This document shows, piece by piece, positions 47,390 to 56,681 of a stretch of 64,000 nucleotides of DNA. The stretch is from NCBI RefSeq assembly GCF_021300615.1, contig NZ_JAJTMY010000003.1:186001-250000 (forward strand), given 5' to 3'. Below the pieces are notes generated by a model, which saw only the letters and a list, made by a program, of their open reading frames with translations, was not told where the DNA came from and made no database searches. Position 1 is the stretch's first letter. Every line of letters begins with the position of its first letter. A program made the translations under genes and the position numbers. The DNA comes from Helicobacter anatolicus. Lineage in GTDB: Bacteria > Campylobacterota > Campylobacteria > Campylobacterales > Helicobacteraceae.

Positions 47390-48313
47390 ATGAAATCAGA
47401 TAATTTAGAGGCAAAAAAACAACAAGTTTTTGATGAAATTTTGGAGCGTGCAAAGCAAAAAGGAGCAATTAAAGTAGCTGTAGCACAACCTACAGATAAA
47501 AATAGTCTTGAGGGTGTGATAGATTCTTATCAGGCGGGATTAATTGATCCAATTCTTGTTGGAGATAAAGAAAAAATTATAAATTGTGCAAAAACTTTGG
47601 GTTTTGATATTAGTGCTTTTGAAATAGTTGATGTACCAACAGATAAGGAAGCAGCAACAGCGGCTGTTGAATTTGCTACAAAGGGGATTGCAAAAGCATT
47701 GATGAAGGGAAATTTGCATACCAATGATATTATGAGTGCTGTACTTAAAAAAGAGGCAGGATTAAGGACAGATAGAAGCATTTCTCATGCTTTTGTTATG
47801 GATATTCCTACTTATCATAAAGCATTAATTATTGCAGATTCTGCAATTAATATTGCTCCAAATTTTGATGTAAAATTTAGTATTCTGCAAAATAGTGTAA
47901 TACTAGCAAAAAATCTCGGAATCAAGACCCCAAAAGTAGCAATTTTAAGCGCAGTAGAAATGCCTTATGAAAAAATGCCAAGTTCTGTTGAAGCATTTGA
48001 CCTTGCCAAAAAAGCAAATGAAGAAATAAAAGATGTGATTTGCTACGGACCTTTAGCTTTTGATAATGCAATTTCAGAAGAGGCTGCAAAAATTAAAAAA
48101 ATTAATTCTCCTGTATGTGGGGATCCGGATATTTTAATCGTACCACAAATAGAATCAGGAAATATTTTATTTAAATCGTTAGTCTATCTTGCACATGCAA
48201 AGGTTGCAGGAGTAGTGCTTGGAGCAAAGGTGCCTGTAATTTTGACTTCAAGAGCAGATAGTCCAGAAGCAAGAGTGTCTTCTTCTGCTTTAGCAGTTTT
48301 AGTAAGTGAATAA
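47390..48313 (+). CDS. pta: Phosphate acetyltransferase, short Ptb/Pta type
   Basis: A 307-residue phosphotransacylase domain (KVAVAQPTDKNSLEGV, FVMDIPTYHKALIIADSAINIAPN, ILTSRADSPEARVSSSALA). The long N-terminal DRTGG region of the standard H. pylori or E. coli Pta is missing. The sequence resembles the phosphate butyryltransferase-like group found with some acetate kinases. Coupled to ackA 15 bases downstream, it most likely converts acetyl-CoA to acetyl-phosphate, but a broader acyl range is possible. Strong AAGGAG site. Confidence 0.85.
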   Translation: MKSDNLEAKKQQVFDEILERAKQKGAIKVAVAQPTDKNSLEGVIDSYQAGLIDPILVGDKEKIINCAKTLGFDISAFEIVDVPTDKEAATAAVEFATKGIAKALMKGNLHTNDIMSAVLKKEAGLRTDRSISHAFVMDIPTYHKALIIADSAINIAPNFDVKFSILQNSVILAKNLGIKTPKVAILSAVEMPYEKMPSSVEAFDLAKKANEEIKDVICYGPLAFDNAISEEAAKIKKINSPVCGDPDILIVPQIESGNILFKSLVYLAHAKVAGVVLGAKVPVILTSRADSPEARVSSSALAVLVSE

Positions 48314-48328
48314 GATTAAGGAGAGAAA

Positions 48329-49504
48329 ATGAAAGAAATTTTTTTAGTAATTAATGCAGGAAGCTCTAGTTTAAAGTTTAAAATTTTTAATTTATCAAAT
48401 GAAGTGATAGCATCAGGTCAAGTAGAGGGAATTGATGTGTCACCAAGTTTTAAGGCTAAGGATGGTGAGGGCAATGTGATTGGTGAATATAAATGGGAAG
48501 AGAAAGATGCTCACAATCATGCAATGGTTTTAGAATATCTTATCCAGTGGATTCTAAAAATCTTTAAAGATTATAAACTTAGGGCTTGTGGACATCGTGT
48601 GGTACATGGAGGAACAATTTTTAAACATTCTGTGTTGATTGATGAAAAGGTGATTGCTGATATTGAGAACTTGATTCCGTTAGCACCTTTGCATCAACCT
48701 CACAATTTACGAGTAATCAAATTAATGTATCAGATGTTTCCAGATCTTCCACAGGTTGCAGTTTTTGATACGGCATTCCATCAAACAATGCAAGGCAATG
48801 CAATAATGTATGCTATCCCTTATGCACTTTATAAAGAGGGAGTACGACGCTATGGGATGCATGGAACTTCTTATGCATATATTGTCAAAAAAATGGAGCA
48901 AGATTTTCCAGAGTTTGCTAAGAAAAAAATTGTTGTTGCACATATTGGGTCAGGTGCTTCACTTTGTGCAATTGAAAATGGCAAATCTGTAATGACTACA
49001 ATGGGGATGACAGCATTAGAAGGTGTGCCAATGGGAACTAGACCAGGATCTTTAGATGCAGGTATATTGCTTTATTTGATGGAAAATAAAGGTTATGGTT
49101 TGGATGAAATTAGAGACTTTTTATATTACAAATCTGGCGTAGGCGGACTTTCTGAATTTAGTTCTAATTTCTATACATTAGAAACTAATATGGACAAAAA
49201 TGAAGGTGCAAAAAGAGCAATTGAATTTATTGTATTTAGAATTGCAGAAGAGATTGCTAGATTAAGTGTAAGTTTGGGTGGGATTGATGCATTGGTCTTT
49301 ACGGCTGGCGTAGGCGAAAATTCTTCTTATTTTAGAAAAGCAATTTGTCAATATCTTACATATTTGGGAATCAAAATTGATGATGATAAAAATAGTAAAA
49401 AAGCCTTACAAATTAATGCAGAAGATAGTAGAGTAGGGATTTTTGCAATTCCTACCAATGAAGAATTAATGATTGTTTTAGATACCGTAGAATTGACAAA
49501 ATAA
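48329..49504 (+). CDS. ackA: Acetate kinase
   Basis: A 391-residue ASKHA-fold kinase that makes ATP from acetyl-phosphate. LVINAGSSSLKFKIF is at the N-terminus, GHRVVHGG and FDTAFHQTM are in the middle, and AHIGSGASLCAIENGKSVMTTMGMT and FTAGVGENSS mark the catalytic and nucleotide sites. Full length. It is the second gene of the pta-ackA operon and ends at an 11-bp hairpin. Confidence 0.97.
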   Translation: MKEIFLVINAGSSSLKFKIFNLSNEVIASGQVEGIDVSPSFKAKDGEGNVIGEYKWEEKDAHNHAMVLEYLIQWILKIFKDYKLRACGHRVVHGGTIFKHSVLIDEKVIADIENLIPLAPLHQPHNLRVIKLMYQMFPDLPQVAVFDTAFHQTMQGNAIMYAIPYALYKEGVRRYGMHGTSYAYIVKKMEQDFPEFAKKKIVVAHIGSGASLCAIENGKSVMTTMGMTALEGVPMGTRPGSLDAGILLYLMENKGYGLDEIRDFLYYKSGVGGLSEFSSNFYTLETNMDKNEGAKRAIEFIVFRIAEEIARLSVSLGGIDALVFTAGVGENSSYFRKAICQYLTYLGIKIDDDKNSKKALQINAEDSRVGIFAIPTNEELMIVLDTVELTK

Positions 49505-49505
49505 T

Positions 49506-49530
49506 TTAAAGGTGGAAACTCCACCTTTAA
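49506..49530. terminator. Bidirectional hairpin between ackA and the symporter gene
   Basis: A perfect 11-bp stem TTAAAGGTGGA / TCCACCTTTAA with loop AAC. It begins one base after the ackA stop and includes the stop codon of the convergent symporter gene (49527-49529). Confidence 0.75.
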
Positions 49531-50747
49531 GCTTTACATGCATCTTGTATTTCTTTTCCACTAATTTCTTTTTCCCATAAGGCAACAATAATTGTTGCAA
49601 TAGAGTTACCTAGAATATTACAAAAAGTTCGTGCCATATCCATAATGCGATCCACACTAAGAATAATGGCTATGCCTTCTGTAGGTATACCAAATGATGC
49701 AGCTGTTGCTGTAATAACCACAATAGATGCCCCAGGCACACCAGCAATACCTTTTGTAGATACCATAAGGACTAAAAGCATGACAATTTGTTGTGATAAA
49801 CTAAGCTCTATTTGATACATTTGTGCAAGAAAGATGACTGCTAATGAAGTATAAAGTGTCGAGCCATCAAGATTGAAAGAATAACCTGTGGGGATTACAA
49901 AAGTAATGATAGGTTTAGGAATTTTTAGGGCATGGAGCTTTTGCATTAATAAAGGCAGAGCAGCTTCGCTAGCCGCAGTAGAATATCCTAAAAGTAAGGG
50001 TTGCCATAAGGCTTTGATTATACAAAATAAATTTGCTTTTGCAATAAAAGATGTAATGCAAAGTAAAATCAATAAAAAAATAAAAATTGCAAAATAAAGT
50101 GAAAATACAAGCTTGCCTAAAGGAATCATCATTGATAATCCAAAATTACCTACTGCATAGGCTATCATTGCAAAAACACCAATAGGAGCATAATACATAA
50201 TGTATTGTGTGACTTTAAACATTGCTTCTGCGACATTTTGTGCAAGATTTACAATATTTTGCCCCTTATCGCCAAGATGGGCTAAGGCTACTCCAAAAAA
50301 GCAACAAAAAAATATAATTTGTAAAATATCTCCATTAGCACAAGCTTGCATAATATTGCTAGGCACGATATTTACCAAAAAAGCAACAATATCAAGATGT
50401 TTTTCTGCTGTATTATATATATGATTTTCGCTAGTATTAAGATTTACTCCTGTACCAGGATGTAAGAGATTTACTACAACTAGACCAATAACAAGAGCTA
50501 AAAGACTTGCAATTTCAAACCAGATAATACTTTTTCCTCCAAGTTTTCCAAGTTTTTTGAAATTTCCTGTTCCTGCAATGCCTACAATTAGTGTAGTAAA
50601 AACAAGAGGGATGATGATCATTTTGATCATGCGGATAAAAATATCTCCAAAAACTTTGAGGTGTGTGGAAAAATCAGGGAAAATATATCCTACAAAGATT
50701 CCTAAAACTAAAGCAATAAAAATTTGTTTTGTAAGTGTTAATTTCAT
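49527..50747 (-). CDS. Dicarboxylate/amino acid:cation symporter (DAACS family)
   Basis: A 406-residue inner-membrane transporter related to GltP/GltT and DctA. It has eight helices and two re-entrant loops. Signature segments are GYSFNLDGSTLYTSLAVIFLAQ (NMDGT-like site), STKGIAGVPGASIVV and ILSVDRIMDMARTFCNILGNSIAT. It takes up glutamate, aspartate or C4-dicarboxylates with sodium or protons; the DRxxDMxRT-N variant is typical of the family. It is convergent with ackA. Confidence 0.93.
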   Translation of the reverse strand: MKLTLTKQIFIALVLGIFVGYIFPDFSTHLKVFGDIFIRMIKMIIIPLVFTTLIVGIAGTGNFKKLGKLGGKSIIWFEIASLLALVIGLVVVNLLHPGTGVNLNTSENHIYNTAEKHLDIVAFLVNIVPSNIMQACANGDILQIIFFCCFFGVALAHLGDKGQNIVNLAQNVAEAMFKVTQYIMYYAPIGVFAMIAYAVGNFGLSMMIPLGKLVFSLYFAIFIFLLILLCITSFIAKANLFCIIKALWQPLLLGYSTAASEAALPLLMQKLHALKIPKPIITFVIPTGYSFNLDGSTLYTSLAVIFLAQMYQIELSLSQQIVMLLVLMVSTKGIAGVPGASIVVITATAASFGIPTEGIAIILSVDRIMDMARTFCNILGNSIATIIVALWEKEISGKEIQDACKA

Positions 50748-50892
50748 TACCTTCCTTGATGTTTTAGACCATTATAATTTTTTTCTTCCGTAAAATATAA
50801 AAATTATTAAAAAAATAAAGGCTTTTTTACTGAATGTAGCAAAATTGTAGAAAATATCATTGTTTTTATTAAGCAAATTTGAAGTCTTGTGA

Positions 50893-51213
50893 AAAATAAT
50901 AACCCTTTTGTCCAACATAGAAAGTCAAGTTGTTACCACAAGCATACTAGAGCAAGTAAAGAGTAGAGCAGAAGAGCTAAAGGCTATGCAAAATAATATT
51001 AGACAAATCATTGATAATAAAAATATACAAATCTATACTAATGCAGGAACAGAAGAAGTGTAAAGAGCTATTAGAAGTAATAGCTACACCTATGCGGATT
51101 TAGAAGAATAACCAATTCAAGGCGGCATACAAGGAAGCACCGCCATTATAAATATAGAAAAAGTGCAAAGCATTCTCATACAAGAGGAATTTAATATAAA
51201 AACAAAACGCTAA
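50893..51213 (+). pseudogene. Decayed ORF with two internal stops, family not recognised
   Basis: A single frame of 106 codons is interrupted only by TAA at 51061 and TAA at 51109. It reads LLSNIESQVVTTSILEQVK, then ELKAMQNNIRQIIDNKN, stop, RSNSYTYADLEE, stop, QGSTAIINIEKVQSILIQEEF, stop. The first third is helical and could be a coiled coil. Its base composition is less AT-rich than its flanks, as expected for former coding DNA. I cannot name the family. The remaining gap around it (50748-50892) shows nothing. Confidence 0.5.
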
Positions 51214-51254
51214 ATAGATCAATACAAGCTTTGGTGCCGTAAAATTTTTTAATT

Positions 51255-52217
51255 TTATGAATTCCTAATGCCTGCAGAAATGAGAGTATGCAGATGTACC
51301 ACTCCTTTGATGTTTTTTGCAGAATCTGTAATGATAAGCAGCTGAATTTTATTTTGTTCGATAAATTCTAAGGCTTGTTGGGCGAGCATATTCTCATCAT
51401 CACAAAATTTTGGATTTAATGTAGCATAGGATTTTACAGGAGTTTCTAAGCTAAAATTCTTTGCCATCATTGCGCGCCTTAAATCACCATCGCTTAAAAC
51501 ACCATAGAGTTGATTATTTTGTGCAAGTATAGCACTACCAAGTCTTGCTTCACTCATCTTGATAATGGCATCTTTTAGAGGTATTTCTGGTGAAATAATA
51601 GGAAGATTTTCTTTTTGCATTAAATCTTTGATTTTTACAAAAAGTTTTTTTCCTAAACTACCCCCAGGATGAAAAGATGCAAAATTATGTGTAGTAAAAC
51701 TTCTTGCTTTCATGAGGCATATTGCTAATGCATCTCCTAGTGCAAGAGTAAGGGTGGTAGAACTTGTGGGAGCTGTGTTGATAGGGCAAGCTTCTTTTTC
51801 AATGTTAATGGGGATAAAAAAATCTCCCCCTTTTGATAGTGAGCTACGAGAATCCTTGCTCATTGTGATAACTTTGTAGCTTAGGCGTTTTAAGTGAGGT
51901 AAAATTGCAATGAGTTCATCACTCTCTCCACTGTAGCTAATAGCAAGAATGATATCCTTTTTTTCTATCATTCCTAAATCACCGTGCATTGCTTCAGTAG
52001 GGTGAATAAAAAAGCTGGGAGTACCAGTACTAGCAAGAGTTGCGGCAATTTTTTGCCCAATTAACCCACTTTTTCCAACTCCCATGACAATAAGTTTGCC
52101 ACTAGAGTTTAAAATTGTCTCTACAATATTCTGAAAATCAATTTTTGTAGTATCAACTTTTAAAAGTTCTTTTGCTTCTAGTTCTAACACTTCTTTTGCA
52201 ATTTTTTGAAAATCCAT
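51255..52217 (-). CDS. kdsD: D-arabinose 5-phosphate isomerase (KdsD/KpsF/GutQ)
   Basis: A 320-residue protein with an N-terminal SIS sugar-isomerase domain (MGVGKSGLIGQKIAATLASTG, SYSGESDE) and two C-terminal CBS domains (YGVLSDGDLRRAM is in the first). It makes arabinose 5-phosphate for Kdo synthesis in LPS. It sits directly downstream of RNase J, as in H. pylori. It is not evidence for a capsule, since LPS also needs Kdo. Confidence 0.93.
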   Translation of the reverse strand: MDFQKIAKEVLELEAKELLKVDTTKIDFQNIVETILNSSGKLIVMGVGKSGLIGQKIAATLASTGTPSFFIHPTEAMHGDLGMIEKKDIILAISYSGESDELIAILPHLKRLSYKVITMSKDSRSSLSKGGDFFIPINIEKEACPINTAPTSSTTLTLALGDALAICLMKARSFTTHNFASFHPGGSLGKKLFVKIKDLMQKENLPIISPEIPLKDAIIKMSEARLGSAILAQNNQLYGVLSDGDLRRAMMAKNFSLETPVKSYATLNPKFCDDENMLAQQALEFIEQNKIQLLIITDSAKNIKGVVHLHTLISAGIRNS

Positions 52218-52225
52218 TATTATCC

Positions 52226-54205
52226 TTATTTTGTATAAGTATGAATGACGATTGTAGGATATTTTTTTGTTTTTTTGAATAAAAATTTTCTTAGCATGTT
52301 TCTAAGATCATTTTCCAATGTTTTTGCACTTGCTAGTGTTTCAGATTTCATATTTTTAATATGCAAGGATAGAACATCTTCTAATTCTTTAATAAAGGAT
52401 TTTTCATTCTTAGGATTAATGATTCCTAAGGTGGTAATTTTTGTATCTTTGAGCAATTTTTGCTCATGTTTATTAATAAATGCCACCAAAACAAGCATTC
52501 CGCAATCAGCTAGTGCTTGTCTTTCTGTGACGACAATATTGTCAATTTCTGTACAAGCTTGATTGTCAATAAATATTTTTCCACTCTTTATGGACTTAAC
52601 TTTACGAATATAGCTAGGATTAACCTCGATTTGATCACCATCTTCCATGAGATAAATATTTTTTTCTAAAACACCACATTTAATAGCAGTTTCTTTGTGT
52701 TTAGCAACGTGGTTGTATTCTCCATGTACAGGTAAGAAGAATTTTGGTTTAATGAGGCGTAGCATGAGCTTTTGTTCTTCTTGTGCAGCATGCCCACTTA
52801 CATGAATCTCACTAAAGTCTTGATAAGCGACTTTTGCACCAGATTTCATAAGAAAATTTAATACAGTAGAAACCGCGCTTTCATTTCCAGGAATTGCTTT
52901 TGCAGAGATAATTACCATGTCTGTGGGTTTGATTTTTATATGACGATGCTCATCTGTTGCCATACGATAAAGCGCACTCATAGTTTCCCCTTGTGAGCCG
53001 GTAGTAACAATCAATACTTCTTCATCAGGATAATTATTTACTTCATGTGCTTCGATAAAGATATCGCTAGGAATATTGATGTAGCCTAACTCTCGTGCTA
53101 TATCAATATTTTTTTCCATAGATCTACCGATGACAGCAACTTTTCTATTATGTTGGATTCCATAGCTAATTGCTTGATATACGCGGTGGATATTAGAGGA
53201 GAATGTACTCATAATTACTCTTCCTTCTGCAGCTTTGAAAAGTGCATCAAAAGTTGGCCCAACGCTTGCTTCTGATGCTGTGCTACCACTTTTATGAGAG
53301 TTTGTAGAATCGCTTAATAAAAGCATAACACCTTGCTCACCATAGTATGCAAGACGATGTAAGTCTGTAGGGAGATTATCAATAGGAGTGTGATCGATTT
53401 TAAAATCTCCAGTATGAACAATGATTCCTGCTTCTGTTTTGATGGCAAGTGCTGATGCATCAATAATAGAGTGTGTGATATGAATCCATTCAATTTCAAA
53501 ATCCCCAATCGCAATAGGTTTGCGTTTTTCTACAATTCTAAAACAGGAGCGGAATTTTTTTAACCCATGTTCATCAAATTTATTTCCAATCATTCCTAGG
53601 GCAAGGGGTGTGCCATACAAAGGAAATTGTAATTGTTTGTATAAATAGGGCACCGCGCCAATATGATCTTCGTGTGCATGAGTAATCACTACACCAGCAA
53701 TTTTATCTTTAATTGCATGAATATAGTTAAAGTCAGGAATTAAAATATCTACACCATGCATATTTTCTTCAGGGAAGCTCATTCCCACATCAATAATAAT
53801 CGCAGAATTTTCTGTTTCCATTACCATCATATTTCCACCAATTTCACCAAGCCCACCAAGTGGAGTGATTCTTACTTTTGCTTTGGTGTTAAGGTTAAGT
53901 TTGTAATGAGGATTAAGAGAACTTTTTTGAATGCGATTATTAATTTCTACGCCTTTTTTGAGGTCTTTATGGAATCCAAGATTGCCACGCTCATTAACAT
54001 TTTGAATTTCCCTAACCCCAGTATTTGTATGTTCATTTTTAGTATCTTTTTTAGAATTCCAGCGTTTTTTTTCTTTACGCGCATTTTTTGGAGATTCTTG
54101 ATCATCGCTATGCGCCCTAGTTTTTGCAGAATTTGTTCGAACAAATGGCTTTCTTTTTTCATCTTCTGTTTTTATGTTTTCGTTATTTTCCACATTGTTT
54201 TCCAT
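52226..54205 (-). CDS. rnj: Ribonuclease J
   Basis: A 659-residue metallo-beta-lactamase nuclease for mRNA decay. The N-terminal 110 or so residues are charged and low-complexity (lysine, asparagine and glutamate rich), as in the H. pylori enzyme. Then come GGLGEIGGNMMVME, the zinc motif THAHEDHIGAVPYL, THSIIDASA, the beta-CASP region and HVSGHAAQEEQ. It forms the Campylobacterota degradosome with the RNA helicase RhpA in H. pylori. Ribosome site AAGGAA. Confidence 0.96.
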   Translation of the reverse strand: MENNVENNENIKTEDEKRKPFVRTNSAKTRAHSDDQESPKNARKEKKRWNSKKDTKNEHTNTGVREIQNVNERGNLGFHKDLKKGVEINNRIQKSSLNPHYKLNLNTKAKVRITPLGGLGEIGGNMMVMETENSAIIIDVGMSFPEENMHGVDILIPDFNYIHAIKDKIAGVVITHAHEDHIGAVPYLYKQLQFPLYGTPLALGMIGNKFDEHGLKKFRSCFRIVEKRKPIAIGDFEIEWIHITHSIIDASALAIKTEAGIIVHTGDFKIDHTPIDNLPTDLHRLAYYGEQGVMLLLSDSTNSHKSGSTASEASVGPTFDALFKAAEGRVIMSTFSSNIHRVYQAISYGIQHNRKVAVIGRSMEKNIDIARELGYINIPSDIFIEAHEVNNYPDEEVLIVTTGSQGETMSALYRMATDEHRHIKIKPTDMVIISAKAIPGNESAVSTVLNFLMKSGAKVAYQDFSEIHVSGHAAQEEQKLMLRLIKPKFFLPVHGEYNHVAKHKETAIKCGVLEKNIYLMEDGDQIEVNPSYIRKVKSIKSGKIFIDNQACTEIDNIVVTERQALADCGMLVLVAFINKHEQKLLKDTKITTLGIINPKNEKSFIKELEDVLSLHIKNMKSETLASAKTLENDLRNMLRKFLFKKTKKYPTIVIHTYTK

Positions 54206-54207
54206 AA

Positions 54208-54990
54208 TTATTCCTTTATTAATTCAAAAATTTGGTGATACAAATGAGTTTCTAGCTGATGAGCTCTAATATCCTTATCAATTTCTAATTGTTCAAAAGC
54301 TTTATGCAGTTTTTCTTTATCATGTCGTGCGGCTAGATTTTTGAATAATTTTTTACGCGGTGCGCTAAAGGCAATTTTTAACATATTTTCAAAATTTTCT
54401 TTTAGCATGTTCTGATTTTTTTTGACCATAAAAACCGCAGATGTTACCTTAGGTATTGGATCAAAAGCAGTATTTGGAACATCAAATAAATATTGTGCTA
54501 TTCCAAGTGTTTGGGTTAAAACACTTAAAGCACAAAATGCAGATTCTCCGCATGTTGCACTAAATTTTTGTGCCACTTCTTTTTGCGTCATGACGATAAA
54601 TCCTTTGCATAAAGGATCTTTTAACGCTTTTAATATAATATGCGTGGCTACATAATAAGGTAGATTTGATACTAAGATGTAGGGAGTATTATGTAACCAA
54701 CCCTGCGAATTTTTCAGTTCTAGCACATCTTGATTAATCAATTCAAATCTTTTAGAATCTAGCATGCTGCCATATTTTTTTCTAAGTAAAGAACACAAAT
54801 CACTATCAATTTCATAAGCTTTTATAGGATATAGTTTGAGCAGCTCATCGCTCAAATCACCCAAGCCAACCCCAATTTCTATGATTTTTTCATCGCTATA
54901 TATATTGGGAATGGATTGGACAATTTTATAAACAAAACTTTTGTCTTTTAAGAAGTTTTGCCCAAACTTTTTTTTTGCCTGATAATGCAA
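54208..54990 (-). CDS. rsmA: 16S rRNA dimethyladenosine transferase
   Basis: About 260 residues. The KKKFGQNFL opening, SAM site IEIGVGLGDLSDELL, and catalytic SNLPYYVATHIIL (NLPY) are all present, as is FDPIPKVTSAV. It dimethylates two adenosines near the 3' end of 16S rRNA. No ATG is available: the longest frame starts at a TTG at 55023. The TTG at 54990 is preferred because GGAG lies 5 bases before it and it puts the start close to the KKKFGQNFL motif. Confidence 0.92.
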   Translation of the reverse strand: MHYQAKKKFGQNFLKDKSFVYKIVQSIPNIYSDEKIIEIGVGLGDLSDELLKLYPIKAYEIDSDLCSLLRKKYGSMLDSKRFELINQDVLELKNSQGWLHNTPYILVSNLPYYVATHIILKALKDPLCKGFIVMTQKEVAQKFSATCGESAFCALSVLTQTLGIAQYLFDVPNTAFDPIPKVTSAVFMVKKNQNMLKENFENMLKIAFSAPRKKLFKNLAARHDKEKLHKAFEQLEIDKDIRAHQLETHLYHQIFELIKE

Positions 54991-55085
54991 AATATCTCCA
55001 AATTTTTGAGAATATTCTAGCAAAATTTTTGTGTTTTTTAAATACTTAGTAGTGTATCATTATAAATAAAATAAAGGAGCAATTT

Positions 55086-55871
55086 ATGCAGGATTTTGCA
55101 AAAAGAATTATACCTTGTCTAGATATCAAAGAGGGTAGGGTAGTAAAAGGTGTGAATTTTGAGGGATTAAGAGAGATGGGAGATCCTGTAGCTTTAGCAA
55201 AAAAATATAGTGATATGGGTGCTGATGAGTTAGTGCTGCTTGATATTAGTGCTTCTCTTGAAAAAAGATCTATTATGCTAGATGTAGTAAAAAAAGTGTC
55301 CAGGGAAGTTTTTATTCCTTTAAGTGTAGGAGGGGGGATTAGTAGTCTGGAAGATATAAATTGTTTATTAGATTCTGGTGTAGATAAAGTAAGTCTAAAT
55401 AGCTTTGCTATTAAAAATCCAGAATTTATTACACAAAGTGCAAAAAAATTTGGTAGTCAATGTATTATTATAGCTATTGATGTAAAAAAAACGATGCAAA
55501 CAAAAAGTGGATGGAGTGTTTTTGTTAAAGGGGGTAGTGAGGACACACATAAGGATTTGGGAGAATGGATTAGTGAAGTTTGCAATCGGGGCGCAGGAGA
55601 GATTTTGTTGACCAGTATGGATTGTGATGGAGTGAAACAAGGTTTTGATATAGAATGTTTAGAGTTTGTTAAAAAGCTTGCTAGTGTTCCTGTGATCGCT
55701 AGTGGCGGTGCAGGAAAAATGAAAGATTTTTTAGAGATTTTTCAAGAAGATCCTAAGGGAGAGTGTCTTGCTGATGCGGGACTTGCTGCGAGTATTTTTC
55801 ATCAAGATATTATTAAGATTCCTGATTTAAAAGCTTATTTGCAATCTCAAAAAATACCAGTAAGAATTTAA
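55086..55871 (+). CDS. hisF: Imidazole glycerol phosphate synthase cyclase subunit
   Basis: A 261-residue TIM barrel with both catalytic aspartates: in PCLDIKEGRVVKG near residue 13 and in IIAIDVKK near 132. PLSVGGGISS and VIASGGAGKM are the two phosphate sites. It completes the imidazole ring in histidine synthesis with HisH. No other his gene is in the window, so it is separated from any his operon. Strong AAGGAG site. The downstream gene begins 17 bases later. Confidence 0.93.
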   Translation: MQDFAKRIIPCLDIKEGRVVKGVNFEGLREMGDPVALAKKYSDMGADELVLLDISASLEKRSIMLDVVKKVSREVFIPLSVGGGISSLEDINCLLDSGVDKVSLNSFAIKNPEFITQSAKKFGSQCIIIAIDVKKTMQTKSGWSVFVKGGSEDTHKDLGEWISEVCNRGAGEILLTSMDCDGVKQGFDIECLEFVKKLASVPVIASGGAGKMKDFLEIFQEDPKGECLADAGLAASIFHQDIIKIPDLKAYLQSQKIPVRI

Positions 55872-55888
55872 AAAATAAAGGTGCGATA

Positions 55889-56458
55889 ATGTTTGTTTGT
55901 GCAGGCAATGGAGAAAGTTTTGATCTTGCTATAAATATTGGTGTAGGGCTTATTGAGAGTGCTATCAACTTAACTCAAATTTGTATCAAAAATAAGCCTA
56001 ATTTTTTGTGTTTTGTTGGGAGTGCAGGAAGCTATGATTTAAATCTACCATTACTTGAGATTTGTGTTAGTCAAGAATCTACTCAAATTGAAACCAGTTT
56101 TTTTGAAGATAAAAGTTATGCTCCAATTCAATTACATCAAAAAAGTATCGATGATGTTTCATGTGAAACGATTAATAAAATCAAAACCTTAGAACTAAGA
56201 TCTGTGATTGTAAATTCTAGCAATTACATTACCACTGATATGCAGATAGCCAAAAAGTTTTTAAAACAAGGAATTTTGTTAGAAAATATGGAGTTTTATT
56301 CTGTGCTTTCTGTGGCAAAAAAAATTCAGATTCCTTGTATGGGGATTTTTTGTGTAAGTAACTATTGCAATACCCAAGCTCATCAAGATTTTATGAAAAA
56401 TCATCACATAATAATAAAAAAAATAGAAGAGGTTATAAAAAAAGTAGTTAGTAAGTAA
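55889..56458 (+). CDS. Nucleoside phosphorylase-like protein (purine nucleoside phosphorylase type)
   Basis: A 189-residue protein with the PNP/UDP fold: a glycine-rich GVGLIESAINL, the phosphorylase-like FVGSAGSYDL, and ENMEFYSVLSVAKKIQIPCMGIFCVSNYCN, which corresponds to the Glu-Met-Glu substrate loop. It is shorter than classical PNP or MTA nucleosidase (230-240 residues). It probably cleaves or phosphorolyses a purine nucleoside, but the substrate is not certain. It is cotranscribed with hisF. Confidence 0.7.
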   Translation: MFVCAGNGESFDLAINIGVGLIESAINLTQICIKNKPNFLCFVGSAGSYDLNLPLLEICVSQESTQIETSFFEDKSYAPIQLHQKSIDDVSCETINKIKTLELRSVIVNSSNYITTDMQIAKKFLKQGILLENMEFYSVLSVAKKIQIPCMGIFCVSNYCNTQAHQDFMKNHHIIIKKIEEVIKKVVSK

Positions 56459-56477
56459 TACTTGATAAAAAAAGGTA

Positions 56478-56681
56478 TTATTGTAAATCTTGTCTTAGTG
56501 TGCAAAGAAGAAAGCAGAATACTCCTAAAATTATAAGCACACCCCACCAAAAACCTACCAAACAAAATAAGGCAGTTAAAATTACCCCACAAAGACCTAA
56601 AAAAGGATACTTGATAATTGTTTTTATAAATATAAAAAGAATGAGTAAGGCCGCAAAAAACAATAAAATCATTATTTCCAT
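56478..56681 (-). CDS. Small hydrophobic membrane protein
   Basis: A 67-residue protein with two to three hydrophobic helices (LLFFAALLILFIFI, and LCGVILTALFCLVGFWWGVLIILGVFC). A clear AGGAAGG ribosome site lies 7 bases before the ATG, which makes it more likely real than the overlapping frame on the other strand. No family recognised. Confidence 0.55.
   Translation of the reverse strand: MEIMILLFFAALLILFIFIKTIIKYPFLGLCGVILTALFCLVGFWWGVLIILGVFCFLLCTLRQDLQ

Noticed and set aside
51255-52217. KpsF as proof of a group 2 capsule locus
   Set aside because: This isomerase also serves Kdo synthesis for LPS and lies in its usual place beside RNase J; no kps transport gene is nearby.
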